Below are positions 20,079-29,017 of a stretch of 64,000 nucleotides of DNA, in pieces. The stretch is from the NCBI GenBank assembly GCA_963778525.1, contig CAVZUJ010000002.1:62001-126000 (forward strand). The letters run 5' to 3'. The position numbers and the translations under genes were made by a program. The notes below the pieces were generated by a model that saw nothing but the letters and a program-made list of their open reading frames with translations, made no database searches and was not told where the DNA came from. This stretch comes from Schlegelella_A sp963778525 (GTDB lineage Bacteria > Pseudomonadota > Gammaproteobacteria > Burkholderiales > Burkholderiaceae_C). Position 1 is the stretch's first letter, and each line of letters begins with the position of its first letter.

Positions 20079-20815
20079 TCACTGCCAGAGTTTGACGTCG
20101 AACTCGGGCTGCAGTTTTCCGGTCGAGTCCTGGATGCGCAGCTCGATGTACTTCGCTTCGGTCGTCTTCTCGAACTTGACCGTCGCGCCGCGCTTGTAGT
20201 CGCGCTCGTGCGGGCCGCGGCCGGTGAAGAATGCCGTCAGCTCGTGCTCGCCGGTACGCAGGTTGCCGAGGTACACGCGCTGCACGCCGCCGCGGTGCAA
20301 GGCCTCGACCTCGAGCGCCGTGTAGAGATAGTTGGCCACGACCTTGTCGTCGAGCTTGACCTGCACCGAGTCGAGCTCGAACATCTTGCCCACGTCCATC
20401 GAGACGAACAGGGCCACTTGGGTGTTCGCCGGGAAGAGCAGCTCTTCTTCGAGAACGAGCAGATCGCGGTTGAGCTTGATGACATCGCTCTTGACGTCCT
20501 GGACGCGGCCGTCGAGCGTGCCGGCGAGCGGCGGCGCGCCGGTGGCGTTCGCCGCGCTGGCGGCGCTGTCGGGCGCGCTGGCGGCGTCGGCGGCTCTGGG
20601 GGCGGCCGAGCCGGCCGCGGGCGAAGACGACCGGCCGTGGTCAAGGGGCCGGCGGTCAGCGCGCTCGACGGTGCTGCCGCGCTGGCGCTCGCCATCGGCG
20701 CACTGGCCGCGGCGGCCGGCTTGGCGGCAGCGGCGGGTGCGTCGGCACTCCAGCTCGGCAGCAGGACACCGGCGAGGAGGCCGGCGGCGATCAGCATGAG
20801 GCTTCGTTTGAACAT
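20079..20815 (-). CDS. Exported protein of unknown family, one frameshift
   Basis: From ATG 20815: a signal peptide (SLMLIAAGLLAGVLLPSWS) and an Ala-rich linker. A frameshift near 20620-20660 (net one base missing) leads to a C-terminal domain of about 150 residues. This begins with a short coiled coil (DVKSDVIKLNRDLLVLEEEL) followed by a beta-rich domain (LDDKVVANYLYTALEVEAL, GEHELTAFFTGRGPHERDY) ending in KLQPEFDVKLWQ. I do not recognise the family. It lies 6 bp before the TPR gene and 9 bp after the DUF3570 barrel gene, so it probably works with them in the periplasm. Confidence 0.75.
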
Positions 20816-20824
20816 GGGCCTGTC

Positions 20825-21943
20825 TCAGTAGGTGGCCGTGACGAACAGCTGCACGATGTTGGCGGAGTAGCCGTACAGGTTGCCGGTGCGGACGTCGGTG
20901 AAGTCCTTGTACTGGTAGCGCGTGTACTCGTAGGCGGCGTTGAGCTTGACGTCGTAGCGGCCCGGCACCTTCTTCACGGTGTAGGACATCTTTGCGCCGA
21001 GCGACTCGTCGTTGAAGGTGCTCAGCTGACGATTGCGCGAGACGTAGGTCGTCTGCGAGGGCGCGTCGTCGAAATAGAAGAGGGCCTTGGTCTGCGTGTA
21101 GTAGCGCACGAAGAAGTCGGTCAGCCAGGCGTCGCCGAAGTACTGGCTGTAGCCGAGCTCGCCGGTGCTCGCCTTGATGTCCCAGGTGTCCCAGTAGTAG
21201 CGGTAGCTGGCGTGCATCGCATTGCGCCAGCCCAGGTCGCCGACTACGCGCACGTTGAGGGCTCGACCGGAGCGGGTGCGCGGGTTGCGCTCGGGCACGA
21301 AGGCACCGAAGACGCGGGCGTCGCGGTACGGGCTGCCGAGATAGCCTTCGTCGGCCAGGATTTCGCCGTTCAGGCTCATCAGCCAGCGCGGCGTCAGGAT
21401 CTGCGTAAGGCCAAGCCGGTACTGCCAGTGTTTCGCGTAGTCGTGGAATTCGGGCGAGTTGTGCTTGAGCACGGTGTCTCTGCCCTGCGAGTAGCCGAAC
21501 GCGACGGTGGTCATGCCGCCGAACACCTCCTGCGTCAGGTCGATGCTGCCGGTGTTGGCCGTGTAGTCGGGCTCGTGGCTGCTCAGGCCGCCGATCGTGA
21601 TTTGCGAATCGCGATAGACGTAGTCGGCGCTCAGGCCGAACTCGCTGCGCGTCTCGTGGAACTTGCTGGCCGTGGTGACCACGTCGATCGAGGCATTGCT
21701 GACCGCGTCGAGGTAGTAGGTGCCGCTGAGGGAGACCTTGTCGTAGATGCTCTTGCGCACCAGCACGGACGGGCCGTCCGCGGTGACACCGCCGCCGCTG
21801 TAGTAGTGGAAGAGGGCCTCGGCGTTGTCTTCGGGCAGGTCGACGGCGCGCGCGCTGCCGGTGGCGAGAAAGCCACCCAGCAGACCGCCCAGCAGCGCCA
21901 GCAGCCGCCGCCACAGACTGATCGCCGCTCTAGTTGCAGCCAC
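20825..21943 (-). CDS. DUF3570 outer-membrane beta-barrel protein
   Basis: 372 residues starting with GTG at 21943, overlapping the DUF4266 gene by 14 bp. A signal peptide is followed by LFHYYSGGGVTADGPSVLV, the hallmark of DUF3570. Amphipathic strands with many aromatic residues follow, and the protein ends in a Tyr (FVTATY), as in outer-membrane barrels. DUF3570 and DUF4266 genes are commonly neighbours, often with a thioredoxin-like gene and apbE, as here. Molecular role unknown. Confidence 0.88.
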   Translation of the reverse strand: MAATRAAISLWRRLLALLGGLLGGFLATGSARAVDLPEDNAEALFHYYSGGGVTADGPSVLVRKSIYDKVSLSGTYYLDAVSNASIDVVTTASKFHETRSEFGLSADYVYRDSQITIGGLSSHEPDYTANTGSIDLTQEVFGGMTTVAFGYSQGRDTVLKHNSPEFHDYAKHWQYRLGLTQILTPRWLMSLNGEILADEGYLGSPYRDARVFGAFVPERNPRTRSGRALNVRVVGDLGWRNAMHASYRYYWDTWDIKASTGELGYSQYFGDAWLTDFFVRYYTQTKALFYFDDAPSQTTYVSRNRQLSTFNDESLGAKMSYTVKKVPGRYDVKLNAAYEYTRYQYKDFTDVRTGNLYGYSANIVQLFVTATY

Positions 21944-22163
21944 AGCCGCCTCCTTGCACGCCGGTGGCGCCGCGCGCGCCTTCGCGCACGTCCCGGATGT
22001 GCTCGATGTGCTTGGCCGGCAAGGCGTCGCGCGACACGCTCATGATCGGATCGGCCAACGCCTCGCGCTCGTAGGGCTTGACCCACGGCTGGATCGGCGA
22101 GCAGCCGCAGAGCAGCGTCGCACCGAGCAGCGCGAAGAGCGCGGCGGCGCGAAGGCTCGTCAT
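21930..22163 (-). CDS. DUF4266 small lipoprotein with C-terminal GGGCGCN
   Basis: 77 residues. Lipoprotein signal with box LLCGCSP, then the DUF4266 core WVKPYEREALADPIM and HIRDVREGARGATG, and a C-terminus GGGCGCN. The two closely spaced terminal Cys are conserved in the family as I remember it and may bind a cofactor or metal (inference). The start overlaps the tlpA-like gene (ATGA at 22160-22163) and the end overlaps the DUF3570 gene, so all three are co-translated. Confidence 0.88.
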   Translation of the reverse strand: MTSLRAAALFALLGATLLCGCSPIQPWVKPYEREALADPIMSVSRDALPAKHIEHIRDVREGARGATGVQGGGCGCN

Positions 22164-22678
22164 TTCAGCAGCTCCCGGATCTGCTTTTCGTAGTTGTCCT
22201 CGTAGCCCGTCAAGTAGCCGCGATGGACGTAGCGGACCTTGCCGTCGCGATCGATGATCACCGTCGAAGGCATCGTGCTCAGGTCGTACAGCTTGCTCAC
22301 CGTCTTGTCGGTATCGAGAAGCACCGGGAAGGTGACGCCGAGCTTGCCGGCGACCTCGGCGGCCTTCCTCTGGTCATCGTCGACGTTGACGCCGAGCAGC
22401 ACGAAGCCCGCGGCGTGGTATTTCTCGTACAGCCGATTGAGCTGCGGCATCTCCTGCCGGCATGGGCCGCACCAGGTCGCCCAGAAATTCACCATCACGA
22501 CACGGCCGCGCTGCTCCTGCAGGCGCATGTTCGGGCCGTTCATGGTGTGCAGCGTGAAGTCGGGCGCGGCGGACGACGGCGCGATCGCCGGCACGGCAGC
22601 GTTGGCGCCGAGAACCAGGGCGATCGCAGCCGCGAAGCGGGCAGCGCGGGTCAGGGCGGGAGGCAGGGTCGTGCGCAT
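22160..22678 (-). CDS. TlpA/ResA-like periplasmic thioredoxin
   Basis: 172 residues with a signal peptide, then APDFTLHTMNG and the redox motif WATWCGPCRQEMP. The cis-Pro region follows (MPSTVIIDRDGKVRYVHRG). It resembles TlpA/ResA proteins that reduce Cys of apocytochromes or copper sites in the periplasm. The neighbours with haem c motifs (24323-27975) and the Cys-ending DUF4266 protein are likely clients (inference). Confidence 0.9.
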   Translation of the reverse strand: MRTTLPPALTRAARFAAAIALVLGANAAVPAIAPSSAAPDFTLHTMNGPNMRLQEQRGRVVMVNFWATWCGPCRQEMPQLNRLYEKYHAAGFVLLGVNVDDDQRKAAEVAGKLGVTFPVLLDTDKTVSKLYDLSTMPSTVIIDRDGKVRYVHRGYLTGYEDNYEKQIRELLK

Positions 22679-22696
22679 GCGGTGGACTCGTCGAGG

Positions 22697-23344
22697 TCAG
22701 AAGTAGCCGGTCAGGCCCAGGGTCAGCTCGAGGTTTTGCGTGCTCTGCCGCTGGCCGAGCAGATCGAGCGAGAAGACATGGTCGCGGACGTCGATCTGGA
22801 TCGCCGCGTATCGGAGAAATAGACGCGATAGCCGGCGCCGAAGTTGAATGTGGGCTTGCGTTGCGTGTCGAGCTTGGTGCTGCCGACGCCGCCGATGAGG
22901 TAGAACTGCGAAGGAAAGGCGTGCGCGCTGCCGAGGAAGATCTCGCCCGGCAGGACGTTGTAGCCGACCGAGATGTTGTAGTAGGTGAGCCTTTCCTTCT
23001 CGATTCGGAAAGATGCCGCCCGGCAGCACCAGGCGGAAGTCCTTGTCCGTCACGTTCGTCAGGCCGTAGATGCCCTCGACGAAGAAGTCTTCGGTGATGT
23101 GGTACCCGAGACGCAGGCCGCCGACGAAGCTGGTGCCGAAGTTCTGCGTCGAATACGTGCCGCCGAGAACGCCGATCTCGAAATCGCTGGTCGGAAATCG
23201 CGGCAGGCGGATGCCGCGGCGGTCGACCTCGGGCACCACCACCTGCTCGTTCGGCGGCGGCGGCGGATCGGCCGCACGGGCGGCGACGCCGATCGTCGCC
23301 GCGGCGATGGCCAGGAGTGCGATGCGCAATGTTTTTGTGTTCAT
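22697..23344 (-). CDS. Outer-membrane beta-barrel protein (OMP_myx_plus-like), two compensating frameshifts
   Basis: From ATG 23344: a signal peptide, then QVVVPEVDRRGIRLPRFP and DFEIGVLGGTYSTQNFGTSF, FVGGLRLGYHITEDFFVEGI. This pattern I know from barrels first described in myxobacteria. A one-base insertion near 23000-23008 shifts to the frame giving EKERLTYYNISVGYNVLPGE, and a one-base deletion near 22806-22815 returns to the first frame (AAIQIDVRDHVFSLDLLG) ending in Phe. The corrected product is 215 residues, the usual size. It probably forms the outer-membrane part of the operon's machine. Confidence 0.82.
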   Translation of the reverse strand: MNTKTLRIALLAIAAATIGVAARAADPPPPPNEQVVVPEVDRRGIRLPRFPTSDFEIGVLGGTYSTQNFGTSFVGGLRLGYHITEDFFVEGIYGLTNVTDKDFRLVLPGGIFPNREGKAHLLQHLGRLQRPAGRDLPRQRARLSFAVLPHRRRRQHQARHATQAHIQLRRRLSRLFLRYAAIQIDVRDHVFSLDLLGQRQSTQNLELTLGLTGYF

Positions 23345-23375
23345 GAGAGAGCCCGTGACCTGTGCTTTTCGGCCT

Positions 23376-24326
23376 CTAGAAGAAGAAAGAGACCCCAAGC
23401 GTCCAGGCGTGGTAGTCGTTCGTCTTCGTATCGTTCACGAAAACCGTGTAAAACGAATAGTCGCCGCGCAGCACGAATCGCTCGGTGAGGTAATAGCGCA
23501 CGCCGACCATGGCATTGGCCAGCTTGGCGTTGGTGGTCTGCGCACCGACGAGGCTGAGGTTCGGGAAGTTGGTGAACTTGCCGACACCGATGCCGAAGAA
23601 AGGCGACAGGCGCTGGTCGGCCAACGGCTCGGCCATGATGTTCAGGTGCCAGATGTCGGTGCCGGAAAACACGCCCTGCACCTGGCCGATCGTGCCCTCG
23701 AGGCTGAGCGTCTCCGACATCCGGTAGCTGGTCCAGAACTTCAGCATCGGCTCGCCCTTGAAGTGCCCCCACGCGGCACCGAGCTGGACCTTGCGATTCA
23801 GGAAGTCGTCGAGCATGACGTCGCGAAACGTCTTCTGGACGCCGCCGGCGGCCAGCGTCGTCTCGAGCTGCTGGCGGCTGACCCAGCCGACCTTGCCGTC
23901 GTCGGTGCGCACGCGATACCAGTCGGTGTGGCGCAGCTCGACCGCGATGAAGGCATTGCGCTGGGCGACGAAGAAGATCGGATAGCCGCGGCCCGGACCG
24001 GTACGCAGCTCGATGTAGGGGTCGGCGATCTGCAGCCGCTCGCTGTCCTGGAAGGTGAGGATGGCCGGAGCCGTGGCTGGCTCCGGAGCGGAGGCGGCTG
24101 CGCCTTCGGCGGGGGCGGCGGCGGGAGACTGGGCTGCAGCGGTGTCGGGGTTTGCGACCGCTGCGGAAGCCGCAGCAGGAGCGGATGCAGCAGGAACGGC
24201 GGCGGCGGTTTGGGGAGATGTCGCGGCCGCAGGCGCCGCCGCCACTGGATCAGCTGCCCAGGCGCGCCCGAAGCAGAGCGCGCTGGCGATCAGCATCGCG
24301 GCCACCCCGAGGGCGCGATGCTTCAT
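23376..24326 (-). CDS. SH3-domain outer-membrane beta-barrel protein
   Basis: 316 residues from ATG 24326, which overlaps the upstream gene stop (ATGA). Signal peptide, a long Ala/Pro-rich linker, then an SH3b-like domain (YIELRTGPGRGYPIFFVAQRN, DGKVGWVSRQQL). A C-terminal barrel follows (MLKFWTSYRMSETLSLEGTIG) that ends GVSFFF. SH3b domains bind peptidoglycan or proteins, so this barrel may be tied to the cell wall. Its barrel part resembles that of the next gene, suggesting related outer-membrane subunits. Confidence 0.85.
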   Translation of the reverse strand: MKHRALGVAAMLIASALCFGRAWAADPVAAAPAAATSPQTAAAVPAASAPAAASAAVANPDTAAAQSPAAAPAEGAAASAPEPATAPAILTFQDSERLQIADPYIELRTGPGRGYPIFFVAQRNAFIAVELRHTDWYRVRTDDGKVGWVSRQQLETTLAAGGVQKTFRDVMLDDFLNRKVQLGAAWGHFKGEPMLKFWTSYRMSETLSLEGTIGQVQGVFSGTDIWHLNIMAEPLADQRLSPFFGIGVGKFTNFPNLSLVGAQTTNAKLANAMVGVRYYLTERFVLRGDYSFYTVFVNDTKTNDYHAWTLGVSFFF

Positions 24327-24970
24327 TGGGTATTGCACGTGCCGGTATCGGGGTCTGCTGGGGTGAACATCGAGTAGGTGGCGGTGCTGAATTCGTCCTG
24401 CCCGTCCGGTGCAGGGTGGGTGATCCAGTATTGAATGATCTGCGCGTTCGCGTCCGAGGGACTCGCGAAAATCTTTCCGCCACCGTGATTAAAGACCAGC
24501 ACGAGCGGCTTTTGCAGCAACTTGCTCTGGATCGGCACGCCGATGACGGTCTCGCCCTCGGCCGAGACGAAGTTCTTGTAGATGTCGCTGGCGCGGATGA
24601 CGGCCGGGGTGTTGGCCGGATCCTTGACGTCGAGCGGCTGCGCGTCGGGCTCGATGCGGAACGCGCCGCCGGTGCCGGTGGCGACCGCATGGCAACCGGC
24701 GCCAGCGCAGGTGTTGGTCGTGCTGGCGCCGTTGAGCGTGATCTGCAGCTGGGCCAGGAAGATCGGGTTCACGCACTTCTCGAAGTACGCGAACGAGAGG
24801 TTGTTCCCGCTCAGGACCGGATCGTTGGTGACCGATTCCGGATTGCCGAAAGGATTCGAGTTGCCGCCGCCGCAACTCGCGAGGAGTGCGGCGGCCGCGA
24901 CGAGACTGCGACCCGCGAGACGTTGGAAGAAGGCGGGAGCGGCCTCGACGCGACTGTTTTCAAAGATCAT
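24323..24970 (-). CDS. Lipoprotein with an atypical haem c motif (CX4CH)
   Basis: 215 residues from ATG 24970. Signal peptide with lipobox LLASCGGG. The pattern C88-AGAG-C93-H94 has four residues between the Cys, not the usual two. The surrounding text (FEKCVNPIFLAQLQI before it, and later VPIQSKLLQKPLV and GGGKIFASPSDANAQIIQYWI) resembles small cytochrome-like domains in which the haem site follows CVNPIF. It probably accepts or donates electrons with the HzsA-related protein 5 bp upstream. Whether haem is actually attached through CX4CH is uncertain. Confidence 0.75.
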   Translation of the reverse strand: MIFENSRVEAAPAFFQRLAGRSLVAAAALLASCGGGNSNPFGNPESVTNDPVLSGNNLSFAYFEKCVNPIFLAQLQITLNGASTTNTCAGAGCHAVATGTGGAFRIEPDAQPLDVKDPANTPAVIRASDIYKNFVSAEGETVIGVPIQSKLLQKPLVLVFNHGGGKIFASPSDANAQIIQYWITHPAPDGQDEFSTATYSMFTPADPDTGTCNTQ

Positions 24971-24975
24971 GCTGT

Positions 24976-27975
24976 TCAGCAACCCCCTGCGATCCAGTTG
25001 GCGATCGTGTTGTAGTCCGCGCTGCCCACCGGGAGCACTGCCGCCGTGACGCCCACCGCGCCGACCGGGTGCGGTACGGCAGAGGGCTTGGACAGCAGGT
25101 AGTTCGAGGCCGGGTTGCAGGCGTTCGTGATCATCGACAAGGTCACGCCGTAGTCGCCGTCCGGATCGCCGGTGAGGACAAAGCGATTGTTGCGGAAGTT
25201 CGTCCCGATCGTCGGCAGGGTCGGCATGGTCGGATCCGGGCTGCCGATGGCCTGGTGGCAGGCAGCCGCACAGGTCTTCGTCAGGATCGGAAGGACATTC
25301 GCCGTGAAGGTGTCTTCATTGAGGCCATTGACCTGCTTGATCATGCCGTTGGTGTTGAACGGGTCGTTGTAGTACTTGCCGCCGGTGTCGATCCACTCGG
25401 CGAGCAGGCGCTTTTCCGCCGAGTTCAGCATCTTCGAGTGATCCGGGGCCGTGGCCGGCGGGTTCGGGAAGGCGGCCACGGCATCGGCGCCGGCCATCAG
25501 CGTTTGACCCCACAGGATTTCCGCGAGGCGGCTCTGGCGCGTCAGGCCCAGGGCGTCGCCTTCGCTGGCCATCGTGCTGACCAGCGCCGGGCCGCGGGCG
25601 ATGACGAGCACGCCCTCTTCGATCTTCGTCTCCGGCAGGCCGGTGACCGGGTCGAGCAGCGGATCGCCGATCATGACTTCGTCGTACGAAGCGACGCGGC
25701 CGTCACCACCGATGGTGGCGCCGAGGTCGAGCTTGTCCGGGTCGCTGTGGCAGTTGGTGCAGGTGTTGGCGCCACGATCGCGCGTCCACAGAGGCTGGAC
25801 GTGATCCGGGTAGTTGATGATGCCGTTCACCGGCGCCAGGGTTGCCAGGTCGTTGGCCGGATTGGCGTTGCCGGTGTACATCAGCGCGAACGCTGCGTGG
25901 CCGGTGACGCCGGCCTTGCTGGTGTCGGCCCAGACGTCGCTATAGATCGGGTCGGCCATCAGCTGCATCCGGCTCGCGTCGAGGCGGGTGCGCGTGTCGG
26001 CATAGGTCTCGCCCGACTTGTGCGCGCTGGCCATCGCCGGCAGGAGTGCGGCGGGGGTGCTGTTGACGACCGCGCCGGCGTTGATGGCGGCGCCGCGACG
26101 CGGGCTGTGGCAGCCGTCGCAGGTGCGGCGCTCGCCCGGGCGAACCTGGATCCAGTTGGTGTGCGTCTGGAAGGCACGGCCTTCGGAGTCGACGACGGCC
26201 AGGCCGATCGGGGTGTTCGCCGGCACGGCCAGCTTGAACGAGCCGTCAGGTTCGATCGGCGCATAGCCGAGGATCTGCTGCATCTCGAACTCGGTCTCGC
26301 CGATCGCGCTGCGCATGCCGGTCATGCCTTGCATCGGCGCCACGGCGCGCACGACGCGAACGAAGCGGCCGGGGGCGCAGTTGTAGGCGGCCTGGGCCGG
26401 ATCCTTCATCTTCGCCAGGTCGGCGACCTGCGAACGCGTGTCCTCCGGATCCGCCGGCGCCGTCTTGGCGATCGCCGTGGTGCAGCCTGCAGCCAGGTCG
26501 ACCGCCGCGATGACGGAGTCGCCCATGCGGCCCAGCTCGTCGGTGTCGTAGATGCTGCGAACGTCGAGCAGGCCGAGGTTGGCCGCCGCCAGCGTGGCAT
26601 CACCAGGCGTCAGCGCCGTGGAGTTGGGCTCGGTGCGCGCCAGGATGGCGGCCGGGTGGACGTTCATCTTTCCGGCCGGCGCCGCGGCGACGATCAGGAA
26701 GGTCTGCGCCTTCGGGTCGAACATGTAGACCGCATACGAAGGCGGGACGTTGGCCTGCAGGTCGTCGGCCAGGATGTCCGTGGTGAGGCGCTCTTCCTGG
26801 GACAGGCGCGACATCTCCGCGGTGGTCAGGGTCGTGCACGACACCACGCCGACGCCCTTGCGCGTGACTTCGCACGGCGTGAACGAGGCAAGGATGCGGT
26901 CGCTGCCGTCCCAGAGCGGGTAAGGCGTCGTGATGCGGCCGTACTGCGACAGGCCGCCACCGTCGCTGAGGGCTTGTGCCGTCGCCTGGTGCTGGGGTCC
27001 GCCGGCATCGGTCACCGAGGCCTTGGCCGGCGCGTTCTGCTCGGAGTAGTTGGCGACGTCGACGTAGACCAGCGCGCCACCTTCATGGGTGCGCGACAGC
27101 GGCATCAGGTCGGAGGTGATGTAGCCCGGCTTGGAGCCCGCCGGATCCATGTCGCGCGGGTTCAGGAAGCTGTTGCCCTCGCTGTGCGAGCCGTAGAGCA
27201 CGAACATGTTCGTGCCGTCCGGCTTGACGGTGAAGACCTTGAAGTGGTTGCGCCCGCCGACGTGGTCCCAACGCGAGAACATGATGTTGCCGTCGGGGCG
27301 AACGGTCGGGTTGCGGTCATGGCTCTGGTTGACCGAGATCTGGGCGATGTTGCCGCCGTCGTTGTCCATCGTGTGCAGGTTGAAGACCTGCTCGCGCTCG
27401 TATTCGTCGAGGGCGAAGTACGTGTGGCCGTTGATCTGCTGCGTCTTCGAAGTGGTCTGGCGGTTCGAGGTGAACACGAAGCCCTTGCCGGCGGGCATGT
27501 AGCTCGGCTCGACGTCGTCGCCGCCACCGTTGGTCAGGCGCCGGAAGGTACCGCCGGTCAGGCCGCCCACCGTCATGTCGTATTCCCAGATGTTCCACTG
27601 GCCCGTGCAGGCCGGCTGGGCACCGATCATCGAGGTGTTCGACGACGGGCAACGCATCGAAAAGACGATCTTCTTGCCGTCAAACGACACGTCGGGATCG
27701 CGCGCGTCGCCGTTGCCCTGGGTGAACTGGGCGGTGATGTTGTGCTCGGCCGCGCTTGGCGAGGACTTCTCCCGGATCATGATGTCGCCGCCCGGCACGG
27801 AGCCGCCGACGCTGGTCGGATTGGCGTTGAGCGTGTTGACGCGCTGGGCGTACACGATGGGCACATCGCCGGCAACGGTGAGCGTGCTCTGGTCGCTCGT
27901 GCTGCCGCCGCTGCAACCAGCGAGTAGTGCCAAGGAAGCGCATCCCCACGCGCCCATGATCCATTGCCTGTTCAT
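24976..27975 (-). CDS. HzsA-related c-type cytochrome lipoprotein with beta-propeller
   Basis: 999 residues. The ATG at 27975 has a GGAG site. Lipobox LALLAGCSGG. The N-terminal half has PD40/propeller-like repeats (GKKIVFSMRC, GKGFVFTSNRQ, DGNIMFSRWDHVGGRN). The C-terminal half has haem c sites CDGCH at 619-623 and CTNCH at 739-743, and a CX3CH variant (CAAACH) at 902-907. The layout matches proteins annotated as related to the hydrazine synthase alpha subunit, but hydrazine synthesis itself is not implied. Probably a surface or periplasmic redox enzyme or electron carrier. It is 40 bp downstream of apbE. Confidence 0.85.
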   Translation of the reverse strand: MNRQWIMGAWGCASLALLAGCSGGSTSDQSTLTVAGDVPIVYAQRVNTLNANPTSVGGSVPGGDIMIREKSSPSAAEHNITAQFTQGNGDARDPDVSFDGKKIVFSMRCPSSNTSMIGAQPACTGQWNIWEYDMTVGGLTGGTFRRLTNGGGDDVEPSYMPAGKGFVFTSNRQTTSKTQQINGHTYFALDEYEREQVFNLHTMDNDGGNIAQISVNQSHDRNPTVRPDGNIMFSRWDHVGGRNHFKVFTVKPDGTNMFVLYGSHSEGNSFLNPRDMDPAGSKPGYITSDLMPLSRTHEGGALVYVDVANYSEQNAPAKASVTDAGGPQHQATAQALSDGGGLSQYGRITTPYPLWDGSDRILASFTPCEVTRKGVGVVSCTTLTTAEMSRLSQEERLTTDILADDLQANVPPSYAVYMFDPKAQTFLIVAAAPAGKMNVHPAAILARTEPNSTALTPGDATLAAANLGLLDVRSIYDTDELGRMGDSVIAAVDLAAGCTTAIAKTAPADPEDTRSQVADLAKMKDPAQAAYNCAPGRFVRVVRAVAPMQGMTGMRSAIGETEFEMQQILGYAPIEPDGSFKLAVPANTPIGLAVVDSEGRAFQTHTNWIQVRPGERRTCDGCHSPRRGAAINAGAVVNSTPAALLPAMASAHKSGETYADTRTRLDASRMQLMADPIYSDVWADTSKAGVTGHAAFALMYTGNANPANDLATLAPVNGIINYPDHVQPLWTRDRGANTCTNCHSDPDKLDLGATIGGDGRVASYDEVMIGDPLLDPVTGLPETKIEEGVLVIARGPALVSTMASEGDALGLTRQSRLAEILWGQTLMAGADAVAAFPNPPATAPDHSKMLNSAEKRLLAEWIDTGGKYYNDPFNTNGMIKQVNGLNEDTFTANVLPILTKTCAAACHQAIGSPDPTMPTLPTIGTNFRNNRFVLTGDPDGDYGVTLSMITNACNPASNYLLSKPSAVPHPVGAVGVTAAVLPVGSADYNTIANWIAGGC

Positions 27976-28015
27976 GGTGTTCTCCGGAAGTATTTCTTGA
28001 TCAACGCAACCTGCG

Positions 28016-29017
28016 TCATTGGGTGGTCCGTGGCGCGGGCGCCAGCAGGCCAGACGAGTAGTGCAGGGCCCCGTTCGCGGCGACGACGATCGCATCGGTG
28101 CCGGGTTGCGACTCGATCAGCCGCAAGCCCTTTTCGACACCAAGCACGAACACGGTCTTCGACAGCGCTTCGGTCGTGAGCCCGTCTTCGGCGAGCACGG
28201 TGACGCTGTGCACGCTGGAGGGCGACCGGCCGGTCGAAGGATCGATCAGATGATGGAAGCGCACGCCGTCGGCGTCGAAATAGCGTTCGTAGTCGCCCGA
28301 GGTCGAGATCGACACGTCTTCGAGCGGCAGCACCGCCGCCATCTCGCCGCTGCGGCGCGGATGGGCGATGCCGATGGTCCAGGGCCGGCCGCGGCGATCG
28401 CCGATGAGGCGGCTGTCGCCGCCGGCGCTGATATTGGCGTGGCGGATGCCGAGGCCGCGCAGGATCGCGGCGGCATTGTCGACGGCGTGGCCCTTGGCGA
28501 AGCCGCCGAGATCGATGCGCATGCCTTCTTTCAGGAAGCGCACGGTGCGCGCCTTCGCGTCGACTTGCAGGTTGCGCCAGCCGACCGCCAGGCGAGCCCG
28601 GGCCAGCTCGTCTTCGCTCGGGCGGATGCCCTGGCGATAGTCGTAGAGCGAACCGACGGCAGCGAAGGTGATGTCGAAGGCGCCGCCCGACATCTCGGAG
28701 AACTCGTTGGCGCGCGCCAGCAGGGCGGCCATCTCGGCGCTGAGCCCGACCGGCCGGGCGAACGCATCGCGGTTGATGATGGAGAGCTCCGAGTCCGGCT
28801 TGTGCGGGCTCATCGTGCGGTCGATGCGATGCATCTCGGCCATCACGGCGTCGATCGCGGCCCGGCCTTCGGCAGCGTCGTCGCTCCACAGCTCGACGCT
28901 GATCGCGGTGCCCATGATGGCTTCGTCGCGCTTCAGCCAGCCCGCGCCGCGCGCGGCCAGCACCGTGCCGGGCGCGGGGCGGCCGGTGGCGGGGCTGGTT
29001 CTGGCGAGTCCGAACAT
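28016..29017 (-). CDS. apbE: FAD:protein FMN transferase (ApbE)
   Basis: ApbE attaches FMN from FAD to a Thr/Ser of target proteins outside the cytoplasm. Visible family blocks: MGTAISVELWSDD, GAFDITFAAVGSLYDYR, the IDLGGFAKGHAVD block, NISAGGDSRLIG, SISTSGDYERYF and HHLIDPSTGRSPSS. Start uncertain: ATG 29017 is used; a GTG at 29089 is also in frame. With either start I see no convincing signal peptide or lipobox, which is odd for a periplasmic enzyme. First gene of the 17-gene run. Confidence 0.9.
   Translation of the reverse strand: MFGLARTSPATGRPAPGTVLAARGAGWLKRDEAIMGTAISVELWSDDAAEGRAAIDAVMAEMHRIDRTMSPHKPDSELSIINRDAFARPVGLSAEMAALLARANEFSEMSGGAFDITFAAVGSLYDYRQGIRPSEDELARARLAVGWRNLQVDAKARTVRFLKEGMRIDLGGFAKGHAVDNAAAILRGLGIRHANISAGGDSRLIGDRRGRPWTIGIAHPRRSGEMAAVLPLEDVSISTSGDYERYFDADGVRFHHLIDPSTGRSPSSVHSVTVLAEDGLTTEALSKTVFVLGVEKGLRLIESQPGTDAIVVAANGALHYSSGLLAPAPRTTQ

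Noticed and set aside
24976..27975. Hydrazine synthase (anammox) function for the HzsA-related protein
   Set aside because: No HzsB/C, hydrazine dehydrogenase or other anammox genes are present; the likeness is at fold/family level only.
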